36,399 nt of DNA from Candidatus Segatella mututuai (GTDB lineage: Bacteria; Bacteroidota; Bacteroidia; Bacteroidales; Bacteroidaceae): positions 1 to 36,399 of the forward strand of contig DJOI01000063.1 of the NCBI GenBank assembly GCA_002439605.1. Reading direction: 5' to 3'. The notes beneath the pieces are model-generated. The model saw only the letters and a list, made by a program, of their open reading frames with translations, did not search any database and had not been told where the DNA came from. Positions 14,781 through 24,009 of this stretch are shown piece after piece. The translations under genes were made by a program, and so were the position numbers. Positions within the stretch are counted from its first letter, which is position 1, and every line of letters begins with the position of its first letter.

Positions 14781-16351
14781 TCTTCGCCTCCTTTCTGTTG
14801 GCTCATCATTCGTTTCACATACTCTGCGTATGGAGAGCCAGGCACATTACCCTTGTTTTGGATGCACTTAAGGGCATCTTGATAGCCGTATGGTATTTGC
14901 ATATAGCCACCATACTGCTGCACCCAACTGCCATAGCGTATGAATCCCTGTATGTCTCCCTTCAAGAGCATCTGCCCCATAAAATAGTCAAGAGCCATCT
15001 TGTTATCGGGATTGTTGATGAAGAGCAAGCCCATCATCTTATCGATTTCGTCATAGCTATAAATCATCTCCGTCTTGAATCGCATTCTTCTTGACCTCCC
15101 CAAGTCTGGGTCATGAGCAATGGCGGTTTCATTTCCAAGTAAAACTTCAGCCTTTTCTGCCCAACCTGCATAAAATAGCGAGTGCTTCAATAGGTCGATG
15201 TTCTTTCGAGCTATGCTGTATTTCCCATTCACTATCTGGCATTCCGTGATGCGCTTCATCAACCGACCGCTCATTTTGCCATTGAGTATGGAAGCTTGCA
15301 GGTCGGTAGCGTAACGAAGGGCCGAGTTCACCAAGCCCAACCGCCAAAAGGCCTCCATCGTAGGATACATCGCCATATTGTCACGGCTGCGAGGTGCCAA
15401 GAGTGCATCCTCGCCACTCTGGTAGAACGTAAACATACGGTCCGCCAACTGGCGAGTCTCTGCCAAGGCGAGATTTACACAGTTGCTGGCATAAGATACT
15501 TGCACCTGGTTTTTCTCTGCATCGCTGATAAGTTCGCTCCACTTACCATTCCGCACCTGCTCATTCATCTTCAGCAGGGCATACAAGTCCTTGTCGTATC
15601 CCCAGTTCTTGCCAGGGTATCGCATTGGCACACGGTAGTAATTAACGCCCACCATCACCGACATCAACGGATACTGCACCATGAGGGTGCTGTAGCATAC
15701 CAACTGAACCGCCAAGAAATAGAGTATCGTCAAAGGATAAGAAACGGCAGCAGAAGGAAGCTTGCCTTTTCTTACCTTGCATAAGAAAAATGCCGTGCGG
15801 AGGAAGACATAGAGCCAAGTAGCTCCACCACCTATCAGCCAAAATAGAATGGGAATCAAGATGATGTCGGAAAAAGCTACCTTTGCCCCCCAATTCTTGG
15901 TAGATAAGTTCATCAACCATACCATCAACAACGAAATCGTCAATGCCACAAGAAACGATAGCAGGACTTCGATGTCCCCCATGACCGCCAAAAGTAAAGC
16001 AGCAGGAACAACGGCAACGACTGACCAATACCACTTCAACGGCTTTTCCGTATAACTCCGCATCACTCGATAAGTTAGCACGTAGAAAGCCATGAAGAGG
16101 CAAGCCAATATCAAAGCCCCGATGATTGGATAGAAATAAAACTGCACCAAGAACTCGCTGATATAATCAGCCAAGCCACCAGCCACACTTAGGTCATGCA
16201 AGAAATAATCCGCTGTCCAAAGGAACAACTGGTTTTGTTCTTGGTAACAAATGGCTTGTGGATAACCGCAATACCAAAAGAGGAAGATGCACAGACCCAA
16301 CAAGATGACCAGTGCTGTTCTTCCATATATAGAGAATATCTTTTTCATCAA
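14777..16351 (-). CDS. DUF6057-like polytopic membrane protein, copy C
   Basis: 524 residues, about nine membrane segments then a helical soluble half. Shared motifs: CYQEQNQLFLWTADYFLHD, GGLADYISEFLVQFYF, VNYYRVP. It lacks the two extra helices of copy B. The soluble half keeps CVNLALAETRQLADRMF and FYQSGEDALL, close to B. Second gene of the DUF4369-DUF6057-lipoprotein operon, 40 bp after the first gene. Family named from memory; function unknown. Confidence 0.75.
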   Translation of the reverse strand: MMKKIFSIYGRTALVILLGLCIFLFWYCGYPQAICYQEQNQLFLWTADYFLHDLSVAGGLADYISEFLVQFYFYPIIGALILACLFMAFYVLTYRVMRSYTEKPLKWYWSVVAVVPAALLLAVMGDIEVLLSFLVALTISLLMVWLMNLSTKNWGAKVAFSDIILIPILFWLIGGGATWLYVFLRTAFFLCKVRKGKLPSAAVSYPLTILYFLAVQLVCYSTLMVQYPLMSVMVGVNYYRVPMRYPGKNWGYDKDLYALLKMNEQVRNGKWSELISDAEKNQVQVSYASNCVNLALAETRQLADRMFTFYQSGEDALLAPRSRDNMAMYPTMEAFWRLGLVNSALRYATDLQASILNGKMSGRLMKRITECQIVNGKYSIARKNIDLLKHSLFYAGWAEKAEVLLGNETAIAHDPDLGRSRRMRFKTEMIYSYDEIDKMMGLLFINNPDNKMALDYFMGQMLLKGDIQGFIRYGSWVQQYGGYMQIPYGYQDALKCIQNKGNVPGSPYAEYVKRMMSQQKGGEE

Positions 16352-16391
16352 CTTTATAAATAGGTATAGATGCCTACAAGCAGCCTGCGCC

Positions 16392-16976
16392 TCACTTAGC
16401 AGAAGGGTACATTCTCAAGAGGAAGTCCTTGAAAACGCCATTTGGCTGACGCTTGGTAAAACCTTGATTAAAATCTCTCAAAGCCTTTTGAATCTCCTTA
16501 CCTTTGGTCATCAGAATATCATTGGAACCAGCAGTACGTGCTTGCATTCTCAACTGATTATATTCGGAATTAAACTTCATCATCTGGTCTTTCCAGACCT
16601 GCAAGGAATCGTTTTGTGGAGTACCTTCTGAAACACTGTTGGCACCGATAGTCACCTTTACATCGCCTGGTTCTGTGACCACGAGTAAATCCTGCACACC
16701 GTCACGATAATGGTAATCCACACGAATCACCTTCATCTCAAGCGTGTCGACAGTAAACTCGAACTTGCCATTCTTGATGACAACAGAGTCAACATGAGCA
16801 GCGTCTTGCAGCCCAAACATAGGAACGAGAAATATCTTCTTTCCATCCCATCGATTCGACTCCATCGTTCCTAAGATTCGACAAGTTTGCTTAGTGGTAA
16901 CTTCGCATCCAGCCATTACCACCATGTTAGTTACGGTCATCAGTCCGAAGGCTAAAATTGCAATAATCTTTTTCAT
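16392..16976 (-). CDS. DUF4369-domain exported protein
   Basis: 194 residues with an N-terminal signal; VVMAGC (Cys24) may be a weak lipobox. The body matches the DUF4369 pattern: GKKIFLVPMF, DSVVIKNGKFEF, VVTEPGDVKVTI. In Bacteroidota this domain usually precedes a thioredoxin-like TlpA domain; here no thioredoxin domain or CxxC follows, only a helical tail. First gene of the module C operon, so it probably works with the membrane protein and haem-motif lipoprotein in the envelope. Confidence 0.75.
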   Translation of the reverse strand: MKKIIAILAFGLMTVTNMVVMAGCEVTTKQTCRILGTMESNRWDGKKIFLVPMFGLQDAAHVDSVVIKNGKFEFTVDTLEMKVIRVDYHYRDGVQDLLVVTEPGDVKVTIGANSVSEGTPQNDSLQVWKDQMMKFNSEYNQLRMQARTAGSNDILMTKGKEIQKALRDFNQGFTKRQPNGVFKDFLLRMYPSAK

Positions 16977-17022
16977 TATATCTGGTTCCTCAGTTATACT
17001 TTCTTTTTGATGTTAGCTGACA

Positions 17023-17054
17023 CAAAAGTACTATAAATATTCGTAACTGCCAAA
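17023..17054 (-). promoter_or_regulatory. Promoter of the module C operon
   Basis: Minus strand: TTTG (17054-17051), 20 nt, TACTTTTG (17030-17023), about 47 nt before the DUF4369 start. Confidence 0.8.
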
Positions 17055-17155
17055 TATTTACACAACTCTTTAGTTATCAAGTAAAAAAGCCTCGACTGCA
17101 ATCACGACAGCCGAGGCTTAGCCTTATTTATACTATAATCACAACGATTACCTAA
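17041..17155 (-). repeat. Terminator-promoter unit, copy 3
   Basis: Nearly collinear with copy 1 (12351-12460), from CAAATATTTACACAACTC through the terminator to TATAATCACAACGATTA on the plus strand. Confidence 0.85.
17087..17119 (-). terminator. Rho-independent terminator after the SusCD operon
   Basis: AAGCCTCGGCTG (17119-17108) pairs with CAGTCGAGGCTT (17098-17087) with one mismatch, then TTTTAC on the minus strand. Confidence 0.9.
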
Positions 17156-17160
17156 AGCAT

Positions 17161-18684
17161 CTACTTCTTTGCCTTGAAAGCCCACCAAGTTGCTTCACCC
17201 CAGCCAGCAGTACCATCAGCGGCATAAATCAACTTCAAATGGTTTGCATCCAACTGCATGATTTCAAAATCGGTAGGTTTCTCACCTCCACCATTAATCT
17301 TGAATGGGAAGAGGATAGAACCTGCATCTGTGTGGAGATTACCTAATGCCCACTTTGCCTGAGAGCCATCAACTGAAGCTATGGTGCGCTCACCCATACC
17401 CCAATTCTGAATCTCATACTTGCCTTGGCGAATCTGCTTGCCTGAGCCATCGTAAGATGTAACTGTCGCAGTCTTCCAATCGAAGGTCATATAAGCACTA
17501 GGATCTTCCTCGCCTGTGGCAACACCTGTATCAGAATGATTTAATTGACCAGACAAGTCTGCTGGAGCACAGCCCCACCATATACCATTGCCATCATTAC
17601 AGAAAGAATCACCATCACCAGGGGCATAACCTAAGTTACCCCAAGCACCCTTGTCTGAGCGCCAATCAGTATCCCAAGTCCAAGCCTTTGTATCGAAGCC
17701 ATTCAAAGCAGCCTCCGCATCAGAATTACTCTTGAAAGCCCACCAAGTTGCTTCACCCCAACCAGCAGTACCATCAGCGGCATAAATTAACTTCAAGTGA
17801 TTTGCATCCAGCTGCATGATTTCAAACTTAGTAGGCATATATCCTTTTCCGTTAATCTGGAATGGGAAGAGGATTGCACCTTCTGTAGTATTCAATGTAC
17901 CATAAGACCAATTTGCCTGACTTCCATCGATAGAGGCCTTGTCTCTCTGGCCTGTCCAGCCTTCAACAGAATACTTACCCTTGCGAATCTGGTTACCACC
18001 ACCATCGTAAGTTATGATGTTACCATCATCATAGAATTCCATATAAGCATTAGGATCTTCTTCACCTGTAGCCTGACCTGTATTAGAGTGATTTAACTGT
18101 CCTGTCAAATCAGCTGGAGGACAGCCCCACCAAATTCCATTGCCATCATTACAGAAAGAGTCACCATCACCAGGAGCATAACCTAAATTACCCCAAGCAC
18201 CGCCATCTTCACGAAACTCAGTATCCCATTTCCAAACTTTCTTACCATAGGCATCGGAAGCCAGCAAGCGCATTTCCGGTGTCAACTCTGAAGGAACATA
18301 AACCTTAGCTGTCTTTTCTGCCGTAACAGTTGTTCCATCAAAGTTCAATGTTTCGATATAGAACTTTTGGTTAGCAGGATTACCACGCTTAGGAACTATC
18401 TTAAACTTACCATTAGGCACACCTGATACAAGAACATTTTTATTGCCCTCGTCATCAAGTTGATAAATGGAAACTACTCTCGAAGGTGATGTAAAGAACG
18501 TAAAATAATTACCATCAGGAGCCTCGGTCGTATATTCCTCGTCACCATACTGAGTGAAAGAGAAACCATCCTGCAATTGTTCTGCGGTAAGGCTATTACC
18601 TGGTACGCTCACATCATCCTTTGATGGATCACATGCTGTAAGCAAACCTGCAGCCATCACCATGAATAATATTGATTTTTTCAT
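17161..18684 (-). CDS. Surface lipoprotein with two near-identical tandem domains (SusE/F position)
   Basis: 507 residues. Lipobox LLTAC (Cys18). Residues about 30-135 look like a beta-rich PKD-like region. Two repeats follow at about 150-318 and 334-504, each holding WKWDT/WTWDT, GAWGNLGYAPGDGDSFCNDG, NGIWWGC and LKLIYAADGTAGWGEATWW. Each repeat has two Cys (178/188 and 362/372), probably a disulfide. The tryptophan-rich, glycine-rich repeats suggest ligand binding at the cell surface. It occupies the third place of a SusC-SusD operon, where ligand-binding lipoproteins normally sit, 32 bp after the SusD-like stop. The domain family is not one I can name, and no sugar specificity can be read. 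Confidence 0.7.
   Translation of the reverse strand: MKKSILFMVMAAGLLTACDPSKDDVSVPGNSLTAEQLQDGFSFTQYGDEEYTTEAPDGNYFTFFTSPSRVVSIYQLDDEGNKNVLVSGVPNGKFKIVPKRGNPANQKFYIETLNFDGTTVTAEKTAKVYVPSELTPEMRLLASDAYGKKVWKWDTEFREDGGAWGNLGYAPGDGDSFCNDGNGIWWGCPPADLTGQLNHSNTGQATGEEDPNAYMEFYDDGNIITYDGGGNQIRKGKYSVEGWTGQRDKASIDGSQANWSYGTLNTTEGAILFPFQINGKGYMPTKFEIMQLDANHLKLIYAADGTAGWGEATWWAFKSNSDAEAALNGFDTKAWTWDTDWRSDKGAWGNLGYAPGDGDSFCNDGNGIWWGCAPADLSGQLNHSDTGVATGEEDPSAYMTFDWKTATVTSYDGSGKQIRQGKYEIQNWGMGERTIASVDGSQAKWALGNLHTDAGSILFPFKINGGGEKPTDFEIMQLDANHLKLIYAADGTAGWGEATWWAFKAKK
17173..18231 (-). repeat. Internal tandem duplication in the surface lipoprotein gene
   Basis: The DNA from 17173 recurs from 17731 with an offset of 558 bp (186 codons) at the 3' end of the repeat and 552 bp at its 5' end. 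Long stretches are nearly identical at the base level, including third codon positions. Confidence 0.85.
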
Positions 18685-18716
18685 TGTAATTCATTTTTAA
18701 GATTCAACATTGTTGC

Positions 18717-20525
18717 TTACCAACCAGTGTACTCTGCATCAGCAGCAGTCCATCCATCGTTCTGTACTACAATACCAAGAGCCACCTGGGTTTCCGGCAT
18801 CTTTTGGAAACCAGCTGTAGCATTGTAACGGGCTACGTAACCACCATTGTGAGCCGTATTTGTAGAAGCATTTCCGCAATAGTAAACAGGCTGGTTTTCT
18901 TGCTTAGCCAAAGCTACCTGTGCAATATGCCAACGACGGATGTCATTCCATCGGATACCCTCGCAAGCGAACTCCCAACGACGCTCATTCTGCAAAGACT
19001 GCAAAGAGTAGCTAGCATAATAATTAGCCACACCTGTAGCACGTTCATGCACCTTATTCATACCAGCTACATCTTCCTTCAACTCGCTCTGCATCAAGAG
19101 TACATCAGAGAAACGAATCAGCACCAAATCATGAATATTACTCAACTGGAAGTTGTTCTCTCCAGAAGTACCCCAGTTGCCTGGATACATCAAAGTTTCA
19201 AAGCAAGCTACATACGCAGGTGTAGAAGTAGAACCATCGTCATTCTTTGTAGTGAAAGAACCATCATTCTTTGCACAAATTGGCGACCACTTCTTTGAGT
19301 AGTAATCTGTCTCTTGTACGAAATCTGCCCAACCACCACGAGTATAATTAGGCATCTCATCTTTATCATTCACATCACAAACAGTAGCCTTCAAACGAAC
19401 ATCCTTGCCATCAGGGTCTGCATTTTTCCAATCATTAACCAAGTTAGGAGCTACTGGACCAGCACCCCAGCCTTGACCAAATGGGAAGGTATTAGCATAG
19501 TCCTGACCACCACGAACACCAAAGTGAAGAGCATAACCATTCGCATAACCAATTGTAGTCTGCCAAGAAGCGAACTTATTGAATTTAATGGCAAACATAG
19601 ACTCAGGATTAACCGCATTGTCATTCTCTACCCACTTCAGATTATTCTCCTTGGCATAAGGATAATCATTTGCCACTTTACTATTAGAATAAGCCCAAAG
19701 ATTACGGAAGTCAGGAACCAACTCATAACCAGAGTTATTAACACAATCATCAATAGCATCGATGACATTCTGCTTGGTAAGTGTTGTTCCATTAGGCAAT
19801 TCTACAGATGTCAAAGGACTATAGTTGGTACTAACCAAATCTGCCGTTGTCGTACCATTACAATAGAAACCTGTATAGAACAACCATACACGACCCAACA
19901 TAGCCTCAACGGTATATTTGTCCAAGCGACCATTATCCTTCTTTACATCAGGCATGGAAGTTGCAGCCTCATAAAGATCCTGGAGAATCTGTCCCCACAG
20001 AACCTTTACATCACCTTGCGAAGAACTTTCTTGGTCTGGGTCTGTTACCAATGGAACATTACCATACATAGAAGCCAACTCATAGTAATAATAAGCACGG
20101 AGAGCCTTTGCCTCACCAATAGCCTGGTTCTTGGTAGATTCAGACATATTAGTAGCCTGTCCCAAATACTTGATGGTGTTGTTGGCACGAGCCACACCTG
20201 AATAACGATCAGCATAGAACTGGTTCGTCATGTCGGCGTTATAGTTGCAAAGCAAGTCTTCTGCCTGCATCAACTTATCATTGGTACCACCACCTCCAAG
20301 CTGATCGTCACTTGCAAGAACTGCAGTGTACAAGAATGACATCTGCGGATTCGCATTGATGGTATTCAAGTTCTGGTAAACACCAGCCAAAATTGCCTCC
20401 GCATCTTCATCTGTCTTAGGGAACTCACTTGTTGACATTTCACCTACGTTCTTCACGTCGTCAATGCTACAAGATGACAATCCCAAGGTAGCGAGGGCTA
20501 CAGCGAATATAAATATCTTTTTCAT
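18717..20525 (-). CDS. SusD/RagB-family outer-membrane lipoprotein
   Basis: 602 residues. Lipobox GLSSC (Cys19) then a polar region expected to send it to the cell surface. SusD hallmarks: EAILAGVYQNLNTI near the start, AIGEAKALRAYYYYELASMYG near 135, NDIRRWHIAQVAL near the C-terminus. SusD-like proteins form a lid over a SusC-like channel and pass substrate to it. It follows the SusC-like gene by 18 bp. Confidence 0.93.
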   Translation of the reverse strand: MKKIFIFAVALATLGLSSCSIDDVKNVGEMSTSEFPKTDEDAEAILAGVYQNLNTINANPQMSFLYTAVLASDDQLGGGGTNDKLMQAEDLLCNYNADMTNQFYADRYSGVARANNTIKYLGQATNMSESTKNQAIGEAKALRAYYYYELASMYGNVPLVTDPDQESSSQGDVKVLWGQILQDLYEAATSMPDVKKDNGRLDKYTVEAMLGRVWLFYTGFYCNGTTTADLVSTNYSPLTSVELPNGTTLTKQNVIDAIDDCVNNSGYELVPDFRNLWAYSNSKVANDYPYAKENNLKWVENDNAVNPESMFAIKFNKFASWQTTIGYANGYALHFGVRGGQDYANTFPFGQGWGAGPVAPNLVNDWKNADPDGKDVRLKATVCDVNDKDEMPNYTRGGWADFVQETDYYSKKWSPICAKNDGSFTTKNDDGSTSTPAYVACFETLMYPGNWGTSGENNFQLSNIHDLVLIRFSDVLLMQSELKEDVAGMNKVHERATGVANYYASYSLQSLQNERRWEFACEGIRWNDIRRWHIAQVALAKQENQPVYYCGNASTNTAHNGGYVARYNATAGFQKMPETQVALGIVVQNDGWTAADAEYTGW

Positions 20526-20543
20526 TGCGTATTCATTTAAAAA

Positions 20544-23500
20544 TTAGAACTTAACATTTACACCAAACATAAAGGTGCGTGGTTGAGGATAGTTACCTAC
20601 GTCAACACCAGTTACCCATGGCTCAGCAGAGTTGAGAGCCATACCATTTTCAGGGTCCATACCCTTATAACCAGTAATGGTAAAGAGGTTCTGGGCAGCG
20701 AAATAGAGACGAAGCTGCTGGAATGGGCAGTTCTTCCAAATGTTCTTGAAGTCGTAACCAACCGTCAAGTTCTGCAAACGGAAGTAGCTGGCATCCTCAA
20801 TATAAATATCAGAGATTGACTGCCAGTTCACGCCGCGGTTCATCGCTGCGAACTGAGGATATTTGTTAGATGTTCCCTCACCGTTCCAATAGTCATACAC
20901 CTCTGTTGTAAAGTTCTCATACTCACCATCAGTAAACTTACGATAAGAGCGAGCCACCTGCTGACCCAATGCAGCATAACCTGTCACATTGATGTCAAAG
21001 CCCTTGTAAGATGCGCCAAGAGTAATACCCATTGTTACATCTGGATTAGGATTACCCAAGTCGGTCTTATCATCATCATTGACGATACCGTCACCATTCG
21101 TATCTACAAATCTCAAGTCACCCACCTTCAAAGAAGAGCCTTGATGAGAGTTTGCAGGGTCGTGGTCCTTCAATGTATTGATATATTCTTGAAGTTCCTG
21201 CTCGTTCTGTATAGGACCAGCGGTCTTATATCCCCAGAAGTATCCAATAGGATGGCCTTCCTCAAAGCGAGCCATATAACCTGTACCTTGCGCCAACAAG
21301 TCAGAGCCACCAGGGTTATACTTCTGCGAGCTATTAACCTTAGTCACCTCATTCTTATTGTAAGCGATATTGTAGCCTACATTATACTGGAAATCCTTAC
21401 CAATTTTGTCATTCCACGTCAAAGCTACCTCAACACCCGTATTGCGAACGGTACCTGCATTCTTCATCTGGGTAGAGAAACCTGTAGTTGGTGAAACAGG
21501 AACGTTCAACAAAAGATCTTTTGTAGTCTTCTGGTACCAATCAAAAGTCAAGCCCAAACGACTGTTCAAGAAACGTGCGTCAAAACCTAAGTCAAGCTGC
21601 TCGGAAGTTTCCCATGTCAACTCATCATTTGCCAATCGAGAAAGAGAAGCACCACGAACTGGGTCATCCTTCGTATTGCCAAAAGAATAGTTGCTATACT
21701 CATCATAAGCAAATGCAGCCTCATACTGGAATGCAGAAATATTCTTGTTACCATTCTGACCCCAACCTGCACGTATCTTCAAGAAATCAAACCATTTGGC
21801 AACTGGTTCCATAAACTTTTCATTGGAAACAACCCAACCTCCAGAGAAAGAAGGGAAGTAACCCCAACGATGACCAGGCGCAAACATAGAAGAACCATCA
21901 GCACGCATAATCGCAGTGAACATATATTTCTCATCATAGTTGTAGTTCAAACGACCGAAATACGACATACCACGAGAGTCTGTATATGGAAGACCTGAAA
22001 CAGAAGCCTTCTTATTATCCTTCATTAAAGACATGTATGCATGCTGCAAGTCGCCAAAAATAGAGTTGGATGTAGTAACATTCAAACTATAGCCAAAATC
22101 AGGACGACTTTCACCATACTCAGTACCAACAAGAATATCGAAATCATGTTTCTTGCTTATATCAAACTTATAGTTCAATGTGTTAGTTGTACCCCAGCCC
22201 CAACCTAAGCCTACATTATTCGTAGCTTGATCTGTTGTACGCTGGTCACCCTGGTCATTCAACTTATATGTAGGAAGATAGCAACGCCAAGAATTTGAAT
22301 TCTGGTTGTAGTTCAACTGTCCACGATATGTCAAGCCCTTAATAGGCTGGATCTCAATATATCCCGTGAGATTCAGACCAAAGTTCAGGCTCTTGTTATT
22401 CGCACTCTGACTATATGTCAAAGCAGCAATAGGGTTGCTAGCATAAGAGGTATAGTTGAACATACCTGTACTCTTCAAGTCATTGTAACCAAAGAATCCA
22501 CCCTCTTTATTGTAAATAGGAATTAAAGGATTGGCACGCAACATATTTGAAATAGCGTTAGAGTATTGGTTGCCAATCTGAATACCTTGGGTCTGCTTAT
22601 GGCTATAATACAAGTTCTCACCAACCTTCACTACATCAAGTCCCTTGCTGTTGCGATAAATAACGTGCTCAGAGTTAACACGGAGTGTAAGACGGCGATA
22701 ATCAGACTTGGCATACTGTCCACCAAAGACACCATCCTGATACTGATAGCCAGCACCCATGGAGAACTTACTGCGATCGCTACCACCTGTGATATTCAAA
22801 GAGTGGCTAGTGGTCACTGCATTTTTATTACGAATAGCATCCAACCAATCTGTTCCTGGATTTGAACCATCAAGATATGACTGATACAAATCCTCATATC
22901 CCTGGAAGTACTGAGACCAATCACGTGGTTGCTCACCACTATTATAGCGAGCCAAATCCATCACCTGCATATACTGCTTAGCTGTAAGCATCTGAGGCAG
23001 ACGATATACATTCGACCAACCTATATTGCCATCGTAAGTTACTTGTACCTTACCTTGCTTACCCTGCTTAGTAGTTACCAAGATAACACCATTAGCAGCT
23101 GCAGAACCATAAATAGCACAGGAAGCAGCATCCTTCAAAACATCAATACTCTCTATATCTGAAGGATTCAAATTATTGATGTCGCCACCAGAAACGCCAT
23201 CGATTACATAAAGAGGCGTGGTGTTACCATTGGTACCAGCACCACGAATCATCACTTTAAAGCCATCACCTGGTTGACCAGATGCAGCCTGAATATTAAC
23301 ACCAGGAGTTTGACTCTGCAATGCACCCAAAGCCTGGGTTGTATTCATTTTTGCAATATCGTCACCCTTTACCTGAACAGTAGCACCTGTGACGAGTTTC
23401 TTCTTCTGGACACCATAACCTACGACAACAACCTCATCAAGGGTCTTGTCGTCTGCCTTCATGGTAACTTTGATGTTAGATTGGTTACCTACGGCGATTT

Positions 23501-23795
23501 CTTCTGTCTTATAGCCAATGTAAGTAATAACAATCGTTGCGCCAGGTTTCACATCAAGAGAGAAGTTGCCATCCAGGTCGGTAACTGCTCCATTAGAAGG
23601 ATTCCCCTTCTCTACAACACTTGCACCGATAACGGGACCTTCTGCGTCGGTTACGTTACCAGTCACTTTCTTTGTTTGCTGCACAGAATTAATAGACTGA
23701 TACGGGGGGGTAGCGAGCGCTTCAGTTGTATAACTCAAGCCCAAGGTTGCCAACGCTCCCACAAGCAGCATTGATTTTGTTAAGTTTAGATTCAT
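20544..23795 (-). CDS. SusC/RagA-family TonB-dependent outer-membrane transporter
   Basis: 1083 residues, full length. Signal peptide (1 to about 29), carboxypeptidase-regulatory-like domain (about 43-112: VTGNVTDAEGPVIGASVVEK), TonB-box region DEVVVVGYGVQKKK, plug (ALQSQTPGVNI, VMIRGAGT, PLYVIDGV, SIDVLKDAASCAIYGS) and a 22-strand barrel ending FMFGVNVKF. It imports ligands handed over by the SusD-like partner using TonB energy. No glycoside hydrolase, sulfatase or peptidase is encoded nearby, so the substrate is open. A run of seven C residues lies at codons 30-32. Confidence 0.95.
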   Translation of the reverse strand: MNLNLTKSMLLVGALATLGLSYTTEALATPPYQSINSVQQTKKVTGNVTDAEGPVIGASVVEKGNPSNGAVTDLDGNFSLDVKPGATIVITYIGYKTEEIAVGNQSNIKVTMKADDKTLDEVVVVGYGVQKKKLVTGATVQVKGDDIAKMNTTQALGALQSQTPGVNIQAASGQPGDGFKVMIRGAGTNGNTTPLYVIDGVSGGDINNLNPSDIESIDVLKDAASCAIYGSAAANGVILVTTKQGKQGKVQVTYDGNIGWSNVYRLPQMLTAKQYMQVMDLARYNSGEQPRDWSQYFQGYEDLYQSYLDGSNPGTDWLDAIRNKNAVTTSHSLNITGGSDRSKFSMGAGYQYQDGVFGGQYAKSDYRRLTLRVNSEHVIYRNSKGLDVVKVGENLYYSHKQTQGIQIGNQYSNAISNMLRANPLIPIYNKEGGFFGYNDLKSTGMFNYTSYASNPIAALTYSQSANNKSLNFGLNLTGYIEIQPIKGLTYRGQLNYNQNSNSWRCYLPTYKLNDQGDQRTTDQATNNVGLGWGWGTTNTLNYKFDISKKHDFDILVGTEYGESRPDFGYSLNVTTSNSIFGDLQHAYMSLMKDNKKASVSGLPYTDSRGMSYFGRLNYNYDEKYMFTAIMRADGSSMFAPGHRWGYFPSFSGGWVVSNEKFMEPVAKWFDFLKIRAGWGQNGNKNISAFQYEAAFAYDEYSNYSFGNTKDDPVRGASLSRLANDELTWETSEQLDLGFDARFLNSRLGLTFDWYQKTTKDLLLNVPVSPTTGFSTQMKNAGTVRNTGVEVALTWNDKIGKDFQYNVGYNIAYNKNEVTKVNSSQKYNPGGSDLLAQGTGYMARFEEGHPIGYFWGYKTAGPIQNEQELQEYINTLKDHDPANSHQGSSLKVGDLRFVDTNGDGIVNDDDKTDLGNPNPDVTMGITLGASYKGFDINVTGYAALGQQVARSYRKFTDGEYENFTTEVYDYWNGEGTSNKYPQFAAMNRGVNWQSISDIYIEDASYFRLQNLTVGYDFKNIWKNCPFQQLRLYFAAQNLFTITGYKGMDPENGMALNSAEPWVTGVDVGNYPQPRTFMFGVNVKF
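23704..23710 (-). repeat. C7 homopolymer near the 5' end of the SusC-like gene
   Basis: The coding strand reads GCTACCCCCCCGTAT (Ala-Thr-Pro-Pro-Tyr) just after the signal peptide. A one-base slip would truncate the transporter early. Confidence 0.7.
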
Positions 23796-24002
23796 ACTGA
23801 ATAATTTATCAGGTTTATTTGTTTAACGCTTTTTGTTAATCGGACACCTCCTGCATCCAATCACACAGGGGTAGGTTCTGCCTTGAAGGCAGGAGTTCTA
23901 CATTTCTCCCATTTTTTGTCAGGCCTCTTCAACATAAATTTAGTTATCTTTTAGCTGTTAATACAATATTTGAATTATCTCTCAAAGAGTATACTTTTAC
24001 TT
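23796..24002 (-). promoter_or_regulatory. About 205-nt leader of the SusCD operon
   Basis: Lies between the promoter at 24010 and the ATG at 23795. It contains a small perfect hairpin (CTGCC/GGCAG, 23878-23892) and an AGGAGG sequence about 55 nt before the ATG, too far to serve it as a ribosome site. No known riboswitch was recognised. Confidence 0.4.
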
Positions 24003-24009
24003 TACGATG

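Noticed and set aside
19314..20201. 295-codon plus-strand frame inside the SusD-like gene
   Set aside because: Ile/Thr-rich shadow sequence with no domain; the minus strand has the unmistakable SusD protein.
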